Origin: Flavobacteriaceae bacterium UBA5544
Lineage (GTDB): Bacteria; Bacteroidota; Bacteroidia; Flavobacteriales; Flavobacteriaceae
NCBI GenBank assembly: GCA_002426755.1
Contig: DINI01000002.1
Coordinates: 3,566-55,466 of the forward strand
Length of the DNA: 51,901 nucleotides
Direction of reading: 5' to 3'
Translations under genes and position numbers: made by a program
Shown: piece by piece, positions 1-8,668 of the stretch
Layout: each line of letters starts with the position of its first letter
Position numbering within the stretch: position 1 is the first letter of the stretch
The notes under the pieces: model-generated
Told to the model about the DNA's origin: nothing
The model's input: only the letters and a program-made list of their open reading frames with translations
The model's database searches: none

Positions 1-374
1 CCTGGAAATCGATTTTTGAGTTGAATGACCCGAGTTTGGGTGAAATCCTTATAGGAAAGCTCGACATTCATCCAGCCTTCGTCGTTCGTCATTTCTTTTA
101 AATTTTCGACAGAATCATCTACCAAGAAATAGCCTTTGTCATCAGTTTGGGTTTCAATAATATGATTGTTGGGTAATTTTAGAAGCAGTGTTGTGTTTCT
201 AATTTCATCAGTTTCAAAACGCTTATAAGCGTTAATCAACAATCTGATGGGATGTTTGCCTTCAAGGTCGATGGATTCGTCTTCGAGCGCACGCCCACGA
301 ATGTATAAGTGCGAATCCGTTCCATAGCTTTGAAACACGATAATCTGTAATGGGTCTTTTTTGAACCAACCCAT
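1..374 (-). CDS. App1-like (DUF2183) phosphatase-family protein, N-terminal part, cut by window edge
   Basis: Reading leftward from the ATG at 374, an open frame of 124 codons runs off the window without a stop. The N-terminus MGWFKKDPLQIIVFQSYG and the following stretch with GRALEDE, KRFETDEI and DEGWMNVE resemble, from memory, the N-terminal region of flavobacterial App1-like phosphatidate phosphatase family proteins. The catalytic HAD-like DxDxT motif would lie beyond the left edge, so activity cannot be judged. The start lies only 3 nt downstream of the stop of the DUF4010 gene, so the two are probably co-transcribed. Family assignment is from recalled similarity and remains moderate. Confidence 0.7.
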   Translation of the reverse strand, partial: MGWFKKDPLQIIVFQSYGTDSHLYIRGRALEDESIDLEGKHPIRLLINAYKRFETDEIRNTTLLLKLPNNHIIETQTDDKGYFLVDDSVENLKEMTNDEGWMNVELSYKDFTQTRVIQLKNRFP

Positions 375-377
375 AAC

Positions 378-1646
378 TTAAAAGTGCCAAGTTTGTGGCC
401 AAAGCCAAATAATCAATAATCCGGAAGCCACTGCGATACCGAAGGCCACAGCTATCCATTTAGCTATCTCTTTTGCGCCGATGACAATCGCCATAATTCC
501 TTTGAAAACTAAATTGGAAATGGATGCCAAGAGAATCAATTTCCAACCTAAATCGGTTTGTAAGCGTTCGCCCTTTACCATTTGGGACAGCGATAATGTG
601 ATGGCGTCCACATCTGTCAAGCCGCTAATGATAGCAACGATGTACAAAGCTTCATTGCCAAACTGCCTTTTCGTGAAAGCCACAAGCAATAGAATAAACC
701 CATATAACAATCCGAAAATAATCGCACCTTTGAGCTGTGCCGGATTTTCAGGTTCTGGCATTTCATCGCCTTCTTTGTTGTTTTTATTTATCAAGTAAAA
801 CAATCCGACGGAAATCAAAGCGATGATGATAATTTCGAAGAGTAAAGGCAACATCATCATGGACAACTTTTCTGGAACCACCACCGCAACTTCAATCAAC
901 ACCCGAATTAAGGATACCACAGATGCCGTCGTAATTACAAAAACAGCCAATTTACCTATGGATTTTTGGTCTTTGGTTTTTCGAGCATAACTGACCGTGG
1001 TTGCCGTACTGCTTATCAATCCGCCTAAAATACCGTTGGAAATGATGCCTACTTTTTTGCCCACCAATTTATAAATGAAATAACCCACTACACTTATTCC
1101 AACAATGAGTGTCACCATCAGCCAAATATTCCTTGGATTGATGACATCCAACGGTCCGATGGTTCTATCGGGAAGTATGGGAAGAACGATGAGGCTTATG
1201 CCAGCCAAGGTCATGATGGCAGACAAATCCTTGTTGCTCATTTTTTCAATCAAATCGTGCAAATGTTCCTTGACATACAATAAAATGGCCATGGTGGCAC
1301 CGACCAAAACGCCAATCAGTTGACTGCCCACCACCAAATACGCACCAATGGCGAACATTAGCAAAGCTGCCACTTCGGTGGTTTGTCCTACATCGGCTTC
1401 ATCAAATTTTTTCAATTTTATGACGTTTGCCATTATCAACATCGCAGCAATGCAGAGACCTAAAACAGGAAGAATGAATGGATTATCATATTCACGAGCT
1501 AAAAAGCCTGCAATCACACCCAACACAGAAATAAGTGTGAATGTTCTCACACCTGCCATTTCGTTATCGGTTTTTTGGCGTTGCAATCCTACCAAAAGCC
1601 CTAAACCAAAGGCAATACCCAATGTCGTTAAATCGCTATAGTTCAT
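378..1646 (-). CDS. MgtC/SapB family inner-membrane protein with DUF4010 domain
   Basis: A protein of 422 residues made almost entirely of hydrophobic segments. The N-terminal part (GIAFGLGLLVGLQRQ, then GVRTFTLISVLGVIAG) is the MgtC/SapB signature region. The C-terminal half (GGLISSTATTVSYARK, SGLTDVDAITLSLSQ) matches the DUF4010 region typical of the long form of this family. The transported ligand, if any, is unknown; MgtC itself is linked to magnesium limitation and virulence in other bacteria, which should not be carried over. I chose the ATG at 1646 (MNYSDL) because it begins the conserved region; an ATG at 1670 would add eight residues. It lies downstream of the hppA terminator and leads into the App1-like gene. 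Confidence 0.85.
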   Translation of the reverse strand: MNYSDLTTLGIAFGLGLLVGLQRQKTDNEMAGVRTFTLISVLGVIAGFLAREYDNPFILPVLGLCIAAMLIMANVIKLKKFDEADVGQTTEVAALLMFAIGAYLVVGSQLIGVLVGATMAILLYVKEHLHDLIEKMSNKDLSAIMTLAGISLIVLPILPDRTIGPLDVINPRNIWLMVTLIVGISVVGYFIYKLVGKKVGIISNGILGGLISSTATTVSYARKTKDQKSIGKLAVFVITTASVVSLIRVLIEVAVVVPEKLSMMMLPLLFEIIIIALISVGLFYLINKNNKEGDEMPEPENPAQLKGAIIFGLLYGFILLLVAFTKRQFGNEALYIVAIISGLTDVDAITLSLSQMVKGERLQTDLGWKLILLASISNLVFKGIMAIVIGAKEIAKWIAVAFGIAVASGLLIIWLWPQTWHF

Positions 1647-1670
1647 TATACCAAAATACAAAAATCCCAC

Positions 1671-1697
1671 AAAAAAACCCTATCGGTTGGATAGGGT
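1671..1697 (-). terminator. Rho-independent terminator after hppA
   Basis: Perfect 8-bp stem (accctatc at 1677-1684, gatagggt at 1690-1697) with a 5-nt loop. On the minus strand it is followed by six or more U residues (1671-1676). It lies just downstream of the hppA stop at 1722 and separates hppA from the DUF4010 gene. Confidence 0.85.
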
Positions 1698-1721
1698 CTT
1701 TATAAATTGAGTAAAGAACAA

Positions 1722-4166
1722 TTATTCTTTGTCTTTTATTTTGATTTTCAAACCTTCAACATCTTTTAGTTGCGCACGAACTTCTTCTTCAGTTCCTGTA
1801 AAGGTTTTGGTTTCTGTAGTTGTTTCACCGTTGACTGTTCTTTTGATTTCAACATTTGCAGTTACCGTATCGTTAGAATCGTTTTTCAACATTTCTACAA
1901 AGGTTTCTGTTTTGTCATTCAAGTTTTCACCACCAGCAATCACACGCTCTTCAACTACTTCAATGTTTTCATTTACTTCGGCACCATCAGCAGTGTGTCC
2001 TCCTAAAATTGGAGCAATTACCAAGCCTATCAAACAAGTCAACTTAATTAAAATATTCATTGAAGGTCCAGACGTATCTTTGAAAGGGTCACCAACAGTG
2101 TCTCCAGTGACAGCCGCTTTGTGTGCGTCAGAACCTTTGTAAGTCATCTGACCGTTGATTTCTACACCAGCTTCAAATGATTTTTTAGCGTTGTCCCAAG
2201 CACCACCAGCATTGTTTTGGAACACTGCCCAAAGTACACCGGAAACAGTGACACCAGCCATATAGCCACCTAACATTTCAGCAATCAATTGATTGTTATC
2301 TCCGTAAACCAATTTACCAATCAATACAATCGCGATTGGGAAACCAATGGTCAAAATACCTGGTAACATCATTTCGCGCAATGCCGCTTTTGTTGAAATT
2401 TCAACACATTTGCCGTATTGTGGTTTTGCAGTTCCTTCCATAATTCCTGGAATTTCCTTGAACTGACGACGCACTTCATATACCATGTCCATCGCCGCTT
2501 TACCAACAGAATTCATTGCCAAAGCAGAAAACACCACTGGAATCATTCCACCAACAAACAACATCGCCAAAACTGGTGCTTTGAAAATATTGATTCCGTC
2601 GATGCCTGTAAAAGTGACGTAAGCAGCAAATAAAGCTAAAGAAGTCAAGGCCGCAGAAGCGATTGCAAATCCTTTACCTGTCGCAGCAGTTGTATTACCA
2701 ACAGAATCCAAAATATCGGTACGTTGTCTTACGATTGGTTCTTGTTCACTCATTTCGGCAATACCACCAGCATTGTCAGAAATAGGACCAAAGGCATCAA
2801 TCGCCAATTGCATGGCGGTTGTTGCCATCATCGCTGAAGCAGCCAAAGCCACTCCGTAGAATCCAGCCAATGCATAAGATGACCAAATCGCTGCAGCAAA
2901 CAACAATACCGTTGGGAATGTTGAAATCATCCCTGTTGCTAAACCAGCAATGACGTTGGTTCCTGCCCCTGTTGATGATTTTTGCACGATTGCCAACACT
3001 GGTTTTGTACCCAATCCTGTGTAATATTCTGTCACTGAAGAAATGGCTCCTCCGACGAATAATCCTATTAACGTCGCATAAAATACACGCATTGAGGAAA
3101 TGTCATGAAGACCTTCGCCGAAGAAATGCATTTTCATAGTTTCTGGCAACATATATTTTACCAAGATAAAACAAGCGACCACCGTCAATCCGATAGAAAC
3201 CCAGTTTCCAACATTTAGAGCGCCTTGAACTTGCTTTTCTTTTGCATCATTATTTTTAATTTTTACCAACATGGTTCCGATAATGGAGAACAAAATTCCA
3301 AAACCAGCAATTGCCATTGGTAATAAAATTGGGCCTATTCCACCGAAAGCATCTTCAATGCTTCCTCCCATATCCTTAATCACATAATTACCTAAAACCA
3401 TGGCTGCTAAAACTGTAGCTACATAAGAACCAAATAAATCGGCACCCATACCGGCAACATCACCAACGTTGTCACCCACGTTATCTGCAATCGTTGCAGG
3501 ATTACGAGGGTCATCCTCTGGGATACCAGCTTCAACTTTACCAACTAAATCGGCTCCAACGTCAGCAGCTTTGGTATAAATACCACCACCAACACGAGCA
3601 AACAAGGCAATGGACTCCGCTCCAAGGGAGAACCCGGCCAATGTTTCCAAAACAATGGTCATTTGTTCTGTAGAAGTCCAAACACCACCCATGAAGAAAT
3701 GGAACAATATGATGAAGAACGCTGTCAGACCTAAAACGGCAAGACCAGCAACACCAAGACCCATCACGGTTCCACCACCAAAAGATACTTTTAAAGCTTG
3801 AGGCAAACTTGTTTTAGCTGCTTGTGTGGTTCTTACGTTTGTTTTGGTTGCGATTTTCATTCCCATATTTCCAGCCAACGCTGAAAAGAAGGCCCCGAAA
3901 ATAAAGGCCACCACAATAAGAATATGCGTAGTAGGAACAATAAATGAAATTCCTGCAAGTGCAATACTTGCTCCGACAACAAAAATTGCCAATAATTTGT
4001 ATTCAGCATTAAGGAAAGCCAAGGCTCCTTCGTAGATATAATCTGAAATCTCTTTCATTTTACCGTCACCAGCATCTTGTTTTAATACCCAAGTACGCTT
4101 GATGAACATAAAAGCTAATCCGATTGCTGCCATTAGTATTGGCACGTAAATCATAAATGAATCCAT
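1722..4166 (-). CDS. hppA: Membrane-bound ion-translocating pyrophosphatase, K+-dependent type
   Basis: An 814-residue integral membrane enzyme that couples pyrophosphate hydrolysis to pumping of H+ and/or Na+. The catalytic loops are intact: DVGADLVGKVEAGIPEDD followed by NVGDNVGDVAGMGADLFGSY, and the late DNAGGAWDNAKK and GDTVGDPFKDTSGPS motifs. The stretch GNTTAATGKG carries Ala and Gly where K+-independent enzymes have Lys and Thr, so the enzyme should need K+. Whether it pumps Na+, H+ or both is not settled by this reading. After the last transmembrane helix (CLIGLVIAPILGGHT) there is a polar tail of about 90 residues, longer than in most family members; in this family the C-terminus faces the outside. 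It follows ppa, with its own promoter. Confidence 0.97.
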   Translation of the reverse strand: MDSFMIYVPILMAAIGLAFMFIKRTWVLKQDAGDGKMKEISDYIYEGALAFLNAEYKLLAIFVVGASIALAGISFIVPTTHILIVVAFIFGAFFSALAGNMGMKIATKTNVRTTQAAKTSLPQALKVSFGGGTVMGLGVAGLAVLGLTAFFIILFHFFMGGVWTSTEQMTIVLETLAGFSLGAESIALFARVGGGIYTKAADVGADLVGKVEAGIPEDDPRNPATIADNVGDNVGDVAGMGADLFGSYVATVLAAMVLGNYVIKDMGGSIEDAFGGIGPILLPMAIAGFGILFSIIGTMLVKIKNNDAKEKQVQGALNVGNWVSIGLTVVACFILVKYMLPETMKMHFFGEGLHDISSMRVFYATLIGLFVGGAISSVTEYYTGLGTKPVLAIVQKSSTGAGTNVIAGLATGMISTFPTVLLFAAAIWSSYALAGFYGVALAASAMMATTAMQLAIDAFGPISDNAGGIAEMSEQEPIVRQRTDILDSVGNTTAATGKGFAIASAALTSLALFAAYVTFTGIDGINIFKAPVLAMLFVGGMIPVVFSALAMNSVGKAAMDMVYEVRRQFKEIPGIMEGTAKPQYGKCVEISTKAALREMMLPGILTIGFPIAIVLIGKLVYGDNNQLIAEMLGGYMAGVTVSGVLWAVFQNNAGGAWDNAKKSFEAGVEINGQMTYKGSDAHKAAVTGDTVGDPFKDTSGPSMNILIKLTCLIGLVIAPILGGHTADGAEVNENIEVVEERVIAGGENLNDKTETFVEMLKNDSNDTVTANVEIKRTVNGETTTETKTFTGTEEEVRAQLKDVEGLKIKIKDKE

Positions 4167-4193
4167 ATAGTGTTTGATTTGTTAATTGCTGGG

Positions 4194-4224
4194 CAAAAGT
4201 AGTAAAATAGAATTAATTACAAAA
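4194..4224 (-). promoter_or_regulatory. Bacteroidota-type promoter of hppA
   Basis: On the minus strand a -33 TTG (within TTTTG, 4220-4224) and a -7 TACTTTTG (4194-4201) are separated by 18 nt. This closely matches the TTG-N19-TAnnTTTG pattern of the housekeeping sigma of the phylum. The -7 box lies about 28 nt before the hppA ATG. The -33 element touches the base of the ppa terminator stem. Confidence 0.7.
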
Positions 4225-4252
4225 CCCTTCCATATTTATAATGAAAGGGTTT
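4222..4252 (-). terminator. Terminator hairpin after ppa
   Basis: Twelve-bp stem (4222-4233 with 4241-4252, one G-U pair on the minus-strand RNA) with a 7-nt AU-rich loop. It is followed by a weak U-rich stretch and lies 25 nt beyond the ppa stop. It overlaps the -33 region of the hppA promoter. Confidence 0.7.
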
Positions 4253-4276
4253 GGAATGTTAGTTATAGGTGTTTTT

Positions 4277-4804
4277 CTAAATAGTAAAACTACCGTTTTT
4301 CTTGTGTTCGCTATTTTCATAACGTTCAATACATTTATTAAGGATGTCATAAGCTTCAGAAGCATCACCCCAACCGCCTACATCTACTTTTTTCTCTTCA
4401 AGGTCCTTGTATACTTGAAAAAAGTGCTCAATTTCCTTTATTCTATGTGGGTTTAAGTCTTCGATGTCTTGATACTTGTTCCAAATTGGGTCTGATACTG
4501 GCACACAAATCAGTTTTTCATCAGGTCCTTTTTCGTCCGTCATGTGGAACACACCAATTGGTTTCACTTCCATTACACACATAGGGAATGTTGGCTCTGT
4601 ACCCAAAACCAGCACATCCAAAGGGTCTTTATCAAGCGCAAGTGTTTCTGGAATAAATCCGTAGTCTCCTGGATACATCATGGATGAGAAAAGCATTCTA
4701 TCAAAACGGATTTTCTTTAATTGGAAGTCATATTCGTATTTATTACGGCTGCCTTTTGGGATTTCGATTAGTACATCGAAAGTTTTTTTTCCTGTTAATG
4801 TCAT
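4277..4804 (-). CDS. ppa: Soluble inorganic pyrophosphatase, family I
   Basis: A 175-residue cytoplasmic enzyme hydrolysing pyrophosphate to phosphate. Conserved parts of family I are visible: the N-terminal EIPKGSRNKYEYD, YPGDYGFIPET, the metal-binding signature DKDPLDVLVL and the later KVDVGGWGDASEA region. The length is normal for bacterial family I enzymes. It lies 110 nt upstream of hppA on the same strand, so a cell has both a soluble enzyme that wastes the energy of pyrophosphate and a membrane one that stores it. Each has its own promoter and a terminator lies between, so separate control is likely. Confidence 0.97.
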   Translation of the reverse strand: MTLTGKKTFDVLIEIPKGSRNKYEYDFQLKKIRFDRMLFSSMMYPGDYGFIPETLALDKDPLDVLVLGTEPTFPMCVMEVKPIGVFHMTDEKGPDEKLICVPVSDPIWNKYQDIEDLNPHRIKEIEHFFQVYKDLEEKKVDVGGWGDASEAYDILNKCIERYENSEHKKNGSFTI

Positions 4805-4824
4805 GTCATTTTATTTTCGGAGTG

Positions 4825-4854
4825 CAAAGATAGGGAAGTAAAGTAGTTTTTCAA
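4825..4854 (-). promoter_or_regulatory. Bacteroidota-type promoter of ppa
   Basis: Minus-strand -33 TTG (4852-4854), 19-nt spacer and -7 TATCTTTG (4825-4832), an exact match to TTG-N19-TAnnTTTG. The -7 box is 20 nt upstream of the ppa ATG at 4804. Confidence 0.75.
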
Positions 4855-4905
4855 TTTTGAACCACCGGACTTTTCGATAAAGTGTATTTTTTTTCAAATA
4901 CAAAA

Positions 4906-7404
4906 TCAGAAACTAAATCCAAAACTGCCAGTAACTCCAAAATTACGAGCCTCTGGCACATTGCGATAGTTTCCACGAAAGTTAAAATCTAAACGGAAAA
5001 TCTTGAAAATATTACCGACACCAAAACTATATTCATAATAGATTTCATCCGTTGGTGCCACATAGATAAGTCCAGAAGCATTCAAATCGCGATTGCCTTG
5101 GGAAATATCACCCCAAACACCTCTTATTCCAATGATTTCCCGGAGATTTGCCTTCCTCAAAAATGGAATACGGGAAAAAAAGCGACCATTGAAATTATGT
5201 TCCAAGTGGACAGAAGCATAAGTGTCCGTGACAAATTCATAAAAATCCAATTGAGAAAAAGTATTATAAATCGAAAAATAAGATTGATTGCCAGGTACCA
5301 CACTTAATAAACCGAGCGGAACGTCCCCAAAAGTTTTACCAACTTCAAATGTGGTTGTCAAGCGGCCCATACCGCCTAAAGCCCAAGGCTGTATATACGA
5401 TGCCTGAACCTTGGTATAATCAAAATCGCTACCAAAAATACCTTTGTCACCTCGTGTTACAATGGCAAATAAACTGGCGAAATCATCATTTGCAGTTCGA
5501 CGTTCCACACCAAAACCAGTCATTTTTCGTCCTGGATAATAGGATATGGATAACGCATTTTCGTATTGTTGAATCGCAGACTCTGTAGTAGTTTGAGTGT
5601 CATCTGTATAATAATCCAAACTGAATGTGTTAGAAGCTGATTCGAGAGTTCGGTAGGTACCACTCAATCTGAAATTTAAGTTTTTTACAGGTTCGAGTTC
5701 AATGGCTACCGTTGTTAAATTCACGCTGGTCAATTTGTCGTTGGTACTCGTTCCTATGACAGATGATGAGGCTAGACTTCTACCCAATACATCAGTGGAA
5801 GAGGTCAAATTGGCGCCTATTTGCTCAACATCACGACGATTTCCTGCAGAGATTATCAAGCGGTTTTTTTTGTCTAGTAGCCACTTACCGGAAATTCCAT
5901 ATTTAAATTTATCGTCTTTAAAACCATAGGCAGTGTACCCTTCTATGCGCCATAAATCATTCTGTCCGAAATATGTTCTACCCCCAGCTCGAAGTCGAAC
6001 ACCTTCAACATCATTGTTACCAAATGTTGCGAAAATGGGTCCATAATCTAGGTTAAGACTCGGAAATTCTATATAGCCTGATGCAAGAATACTTCCTATA
6101 TTATAAAGACGCTTGAATTTTTTGACCGTTTTTAGGGTATCGAGCATTTTGTAAACGCCTTTTTCGTCCTGATTTAAAGACTCCAATCGATTCTTTTCCC
6201 AAAATTCATCATCTCTATTATAGACATCAGCATTATAATCATACACTTCTTGACTGTAGAATTTCTCGCCTTTTGGTTGGTTGAATTGATAATTATCAAA
6301 TAAAGTTGTACGCTTTCCATAGACACCTCGTGCTTCTTCTTTTTTTCTAAAAGAAAAATCAGACATCATATAATCTCTTTTAATAAGAAAGACCGAATCA
6401 TTCAATACTTCAAATTCCTGTTCGATATAAATGTCTTTCACCCAGTTGATGTTTGCACTTTTGGACGCTTGCATGCTGATTTCCTTAATTGCAAATGTGG
6501 AATCGTTCACCCAAAAATCACCTTTAAAAGTCAATTCGTTCTTTCGGCGAGGGTAATAGAGAATATTGTAACACCATTTATTATCGATATAAGCACTGTC
6601 TGACAATACGTAATTATAAGTATTGATACCGGTTCTGGATAGTGGGCTCACAAAACTCTTATCAAAAAATTTCAAATAGTTGTCGTAAATGTCAAATTCC
6701 GAATAGAGGTCACCCACAAAATCAATGATGATTTGATTGTTGCTGAAACCGGAATTTTTATTTCCTTTTAAATCTTCTTTTTCTTTATTGATTTTGTTGT
6801 CGCCATAAACAACACTTGACGCTTCATTAATAAAGATGGGTAAATAGGTTTTTCCTGTGACTGCGGAAGTGTCAACTTGGTCAAAAACGAATTCCATGCC
6901 TTTGAATAACTTACTTTTTATCAAAGCACTGTCAATGGTGTTGAGGTCGAACTCTACCTTTTCGTATTTTGTATATTGGTATTGGTCGAATTGACGCAAT
7001 CCGTTTTTTCGTTTGCGCTCCCAAATTTTCTTTAGGATGGCAATTGCTGGATTTTCAGATTCTTTTTTTGATTGTTTTCCTGTGACTATGACAACCTCGT
7101 CCAAAGCAGAGGTACCTTCCTTCAATATGAACTTTAAATCGTAATTGACTTTTTTAGTCAATTTTATTTCAAGTGTTTCATAACCTAAAAACGATATGTT
7201 GACTGTGTCCCAATTGTTGTTGGATTCTAGGTAGAATCGTCCATTTTCATCTGTAATAACACCTTCTGTGGAACCTTTAAAAAAGACATTCGCATAGGCC
7301 ACAGGAGCATTTTGTTCATCCAATACATAACCACTGATTTTGGTCTGTGCAAAGGCAGATATGATTCCGAAGAAAAAAAATGGGACAAGTAGTTTTAGAT
7401 TCAT
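4906..7404 (-). CDS. DUF5686 outer-membrane protein with N-terminal carboxypeptidase-like regulatory domain
   Basis: Protein of 832 residues. A signal peptide (MNLKLLVPFFFFGIISAFAQ) is followed by a CarboxypepD_reg-like beta-sandwich (about residues 22-105, with ISGYVLDEQNAPVAYANVFF and GVITDENGRFYL). The rest matches the DUF5686 architecture of Bacteroidota, ending in a beta-barrel-like region with terminal aromatic residue (GSFGFSF). DUF5686 proteins are predicted outer-membrane barrels without established function. I prefer the ATG at 7404 over an in-frame ATG at 7455 because it gives a clean signal peptide; the longer form would read through the terminator hairpin of pdhB. No own promoter was recognised. 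Confidence 0.85.
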   Translation of the reverse strand: MNLKLLVPFFFFGIISAFAQTKISGYVLDEQNAPVAYANVFFKGSTEGVITDENGRFYLESNNNWDTVNISFLGYETLEIKLTKKVNYDLKFILKEGTSALDEVVIVTGKQSKKESENPAIAILKKIWERKRKNGLRQFDQYQYTKYEKVEFDLNTIDSALIKSKLFKGMEFVFDQVDTSAVTGKTYLPIFINEASSVVYGDNKINKEKEDLKGNKNSGFSNNQIIIDFVGDLYSEFDIYDNYLKFFDKSFVSPLSRTGINTYNYVLSDSAYIDNKWCYNILYYPRRKNELTFKGDFWVNDSTFAIKEISMQASKSANINWVKDIYIEQEFEVLNDSVFLIKRDYMMSDFSFRKKEEARGVYGKRTTLFDNYQFNQPKGEKFYSQEVYDYNADVYNRDDEFWEKNRLESLNQDEKGVYKMLDTLKTVKKFKRLYNIGSILASGYIEFPSLNLDYGPIFATFGNNDVEGVRLRAGGRTYFGQNDLWRIEGYTAYGFKDDKFKYGISGKWLLDKKNRLIISAGNRRDVEQIGANLTSSTDVLGRSLASSSVIGTSTNDKLTSVNLTTVAIELEPVKNLNFRLSGTYRTLESASNTFSLDYYTDDTQTTTESAIQQYENALSISYYPGRKMTGFGVERRTANDDFASLFAIVTRGDKGIFGSDFDYTKVQASYIQPWALGGMGRLTTTFEVGKTFGDVPLGLLSVVPGNQSYFSIYNTFSQLDFYEFVTDTYASVHLEHNFNGRFFSRIPFLRKANLREIIGIRGVWGDISQGNRDLNASGLIYVAPTDEIYYEYSFGVGNIFKIFRLDFNFRGNYRNVPEARNFGVTGSFGFSF

Positions 7405-7442
7405 AAGAAAAAAAACTTCACCAACAATCGTGCTGATGAAGT
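7405..7442 (-). terminator. Rho-independent terminator after pdhB, abutting the next start codon
   Basis: Nine-bp stem (7415-7423 with 7434-7442, one G-U pair on the RNA), 10-nt loop, then a run of eight U residues on the minus strand. It ends directly at the ATG of the DUF5686 gene at 7404, so some read-through or an internal promoter is needed for that gene. Confidence 0.75.
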
Positions 7443-7466
7443 CTATATAACGCAAAAAAATGCGAA

Positions 7467-8444
7467 TTATTTATACATTACTTTTTTCACCGCTTTGATC
7501 ACTTCCTCACTATTTGGCAACCATTCCTCCAATAAAACTGGTGAGTAGGGCGCTGGAGTGTCAGCAGTATTGATTTTTATAATTGGAGCGTCCAAATAAT
7601 CAAACGCTTCTGATTGTACTATATAGGTAATTTCAGTAGAAACGTTTCCGAAAGGCCAAGCTTCTTCCAAAATAATCAAACGATTGGTTTTCTTTACGGA
7701 TTTTAAAATCGCCTCCTTATCCAAAGGACGAACAGTTCTAAGATCAATGATTTCACATGAAATGTCATCTTTTTCCAATTCTTCAGCGGCTTTGTAAGCT
7801 TCTTTGATAATTTTCCCAAAAGAAACTATGGTAACATCTTTTCCTTCGCGTTTTATTTCTGCAACACCTAATGGTATTGTGTATTCGCCTTCAGGCACTT
7901 CTCCCTTATCACCATACATCTGTTCACTCTCCATAAAAATCACTGGATCGTTGTCTCTAATCGCAGATTTCAACAAGCCTTTTGCATCGTATGGATTGGA
8001 GGGAACCACCACTTTCAAACCAGGTGTGTTGGCAAACCAGCTTTCAAAAGCTTGTGAGTGCGTTGCTCCCAACTGACCTGCGGAGGCTGTTGGTCCACGG
8101 AATACAATCGGACAACTGAACTGTCCGCCAGACATCTGTCTAATTTTTGCGGCATTATTAATGATTTGGTCGATACCAACCAACGAAAAGTTGAAGGTCA
8201 TATATTCTACAATTGGTCGGTTCCCAGTCATTGTAGAACCAATTGCCACACCGGCAAAACCAAGTTCTGCAATGGGAGTATCTATGACACGTTTTGGGCC
8301 GAATTCATCTAACATTCCTTTGGATGCCTTGTATGCTCCATTGTATTCTGCAACTTCTTCACCCATTAAGTAAACGCTTTCATCCCGGCGCATTTCTTCA
8401 CTCATGGCTTCGCAAATTGCTTCTCTAAATTGAATTGTCTTCAT
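7467..8444 (-). CDS. pdhB: Pyruvate dehydrogenase complex E1 component, beta subunit
   Basis: A 325-residue subunit that with E1 alpha decarboxylates pyruvate using thiamine diphosphate. The N-terminal pyrimidine-binding domain is clear (AICEAMSEEMRRDESVYLMG, GPKRVIDTPIAELGFAGVAIG, PIVEYMTFNF carrying the cofactor-activating Glu). The C-terminal transketolase domain (IDLRTVRPLDKEAILKSVKK, IILEEAWPFGNVSTEI) follows. Length is normal for the family. The alpha subunit and E2 are not in this window, as is common when these genes are scattered. A -7 box lies just upstream, and a terminator follows the stop. A branched-chain 2-oxoacid E1 beta is the main alternative. Confidence 0.9.
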   Translation of the reverse strand: MKTIQFREAICEAMSEEMRRDESVYLMGEEVAEYNGAYKASKGMLDEFGPKRVIDTPIAELGFAGVAIGSTMTGNRPIVEYMTFNFSLVGIDQIINNAAKIRQMSGGQFSCPIVFRGPTASAGQLGATHSQAFESWFANTPGLKVVVPSNPYDAKGLLKSAIRDNDPVIFMESEQMYGDKGEVPEGEYTIPLGVAEIKREGKDVTIVSFGKIIKEAYKAAEELEKDDISCEIIDLRTVRPLDKEAILKSVKKTNRLIILEEAWPFGNVSTEITYIVQSEAFDYLDAPIIKINTADTPAPYSPVLLEEWLPNSEEVIKAVKKVMYK

Positions 8445-8466
8445 TGTAAAATTTTAAAAGGAGTAG

Positions 8467-8474
8467 CAAAAGTA
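8467..8474 (-). promoter_or_regulatory. -7 box upstream of pdhB
   Basis: TACTTTTG on the minus strand, matching TAnnTTTG, 22 nt upstream of the pdhB ATG at 8444. No TTG lies at the expected -33 distance, so this is a partial match. Confidence 0.55.
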
Positions 8475-8668
8475 AGAATAAAACAAAAACTATTTAGTGA
8501 AGAATTATTTTAAATTTATTATGCATGCATAGTAAATATGTAGAATAAAATAATTAACTTCGTAACCTATTAAAATAGATTGCATTTTTAAGAGGAAATT
8601 TGCCTTTAAATTATATATAATTCAAAATTCTTCTCTAAAAACATTAACTTTTAAATAATATCATAAAA
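8475..8668. other. Intergenic region between divergent pdhB and etfB
   Basis: Very AT-rich. On the plus strand TAACTTCG (8555-8562) and GAAATTTG near 8593 are one mismatch away from the -7 consensus and could serve etfB, but neither has a clear -33 partner. The octamer atgcatgcat (8521-8530) is a small palindrome. No reading frame of interest. Confidence 0.4.

Noticed and set aside
262..459. Minus-strand frame of 65 codons at the left end
   Set aside because: It is out of frame with both the App1-like and DUF4010 genes, which clearly occupy this stretch.
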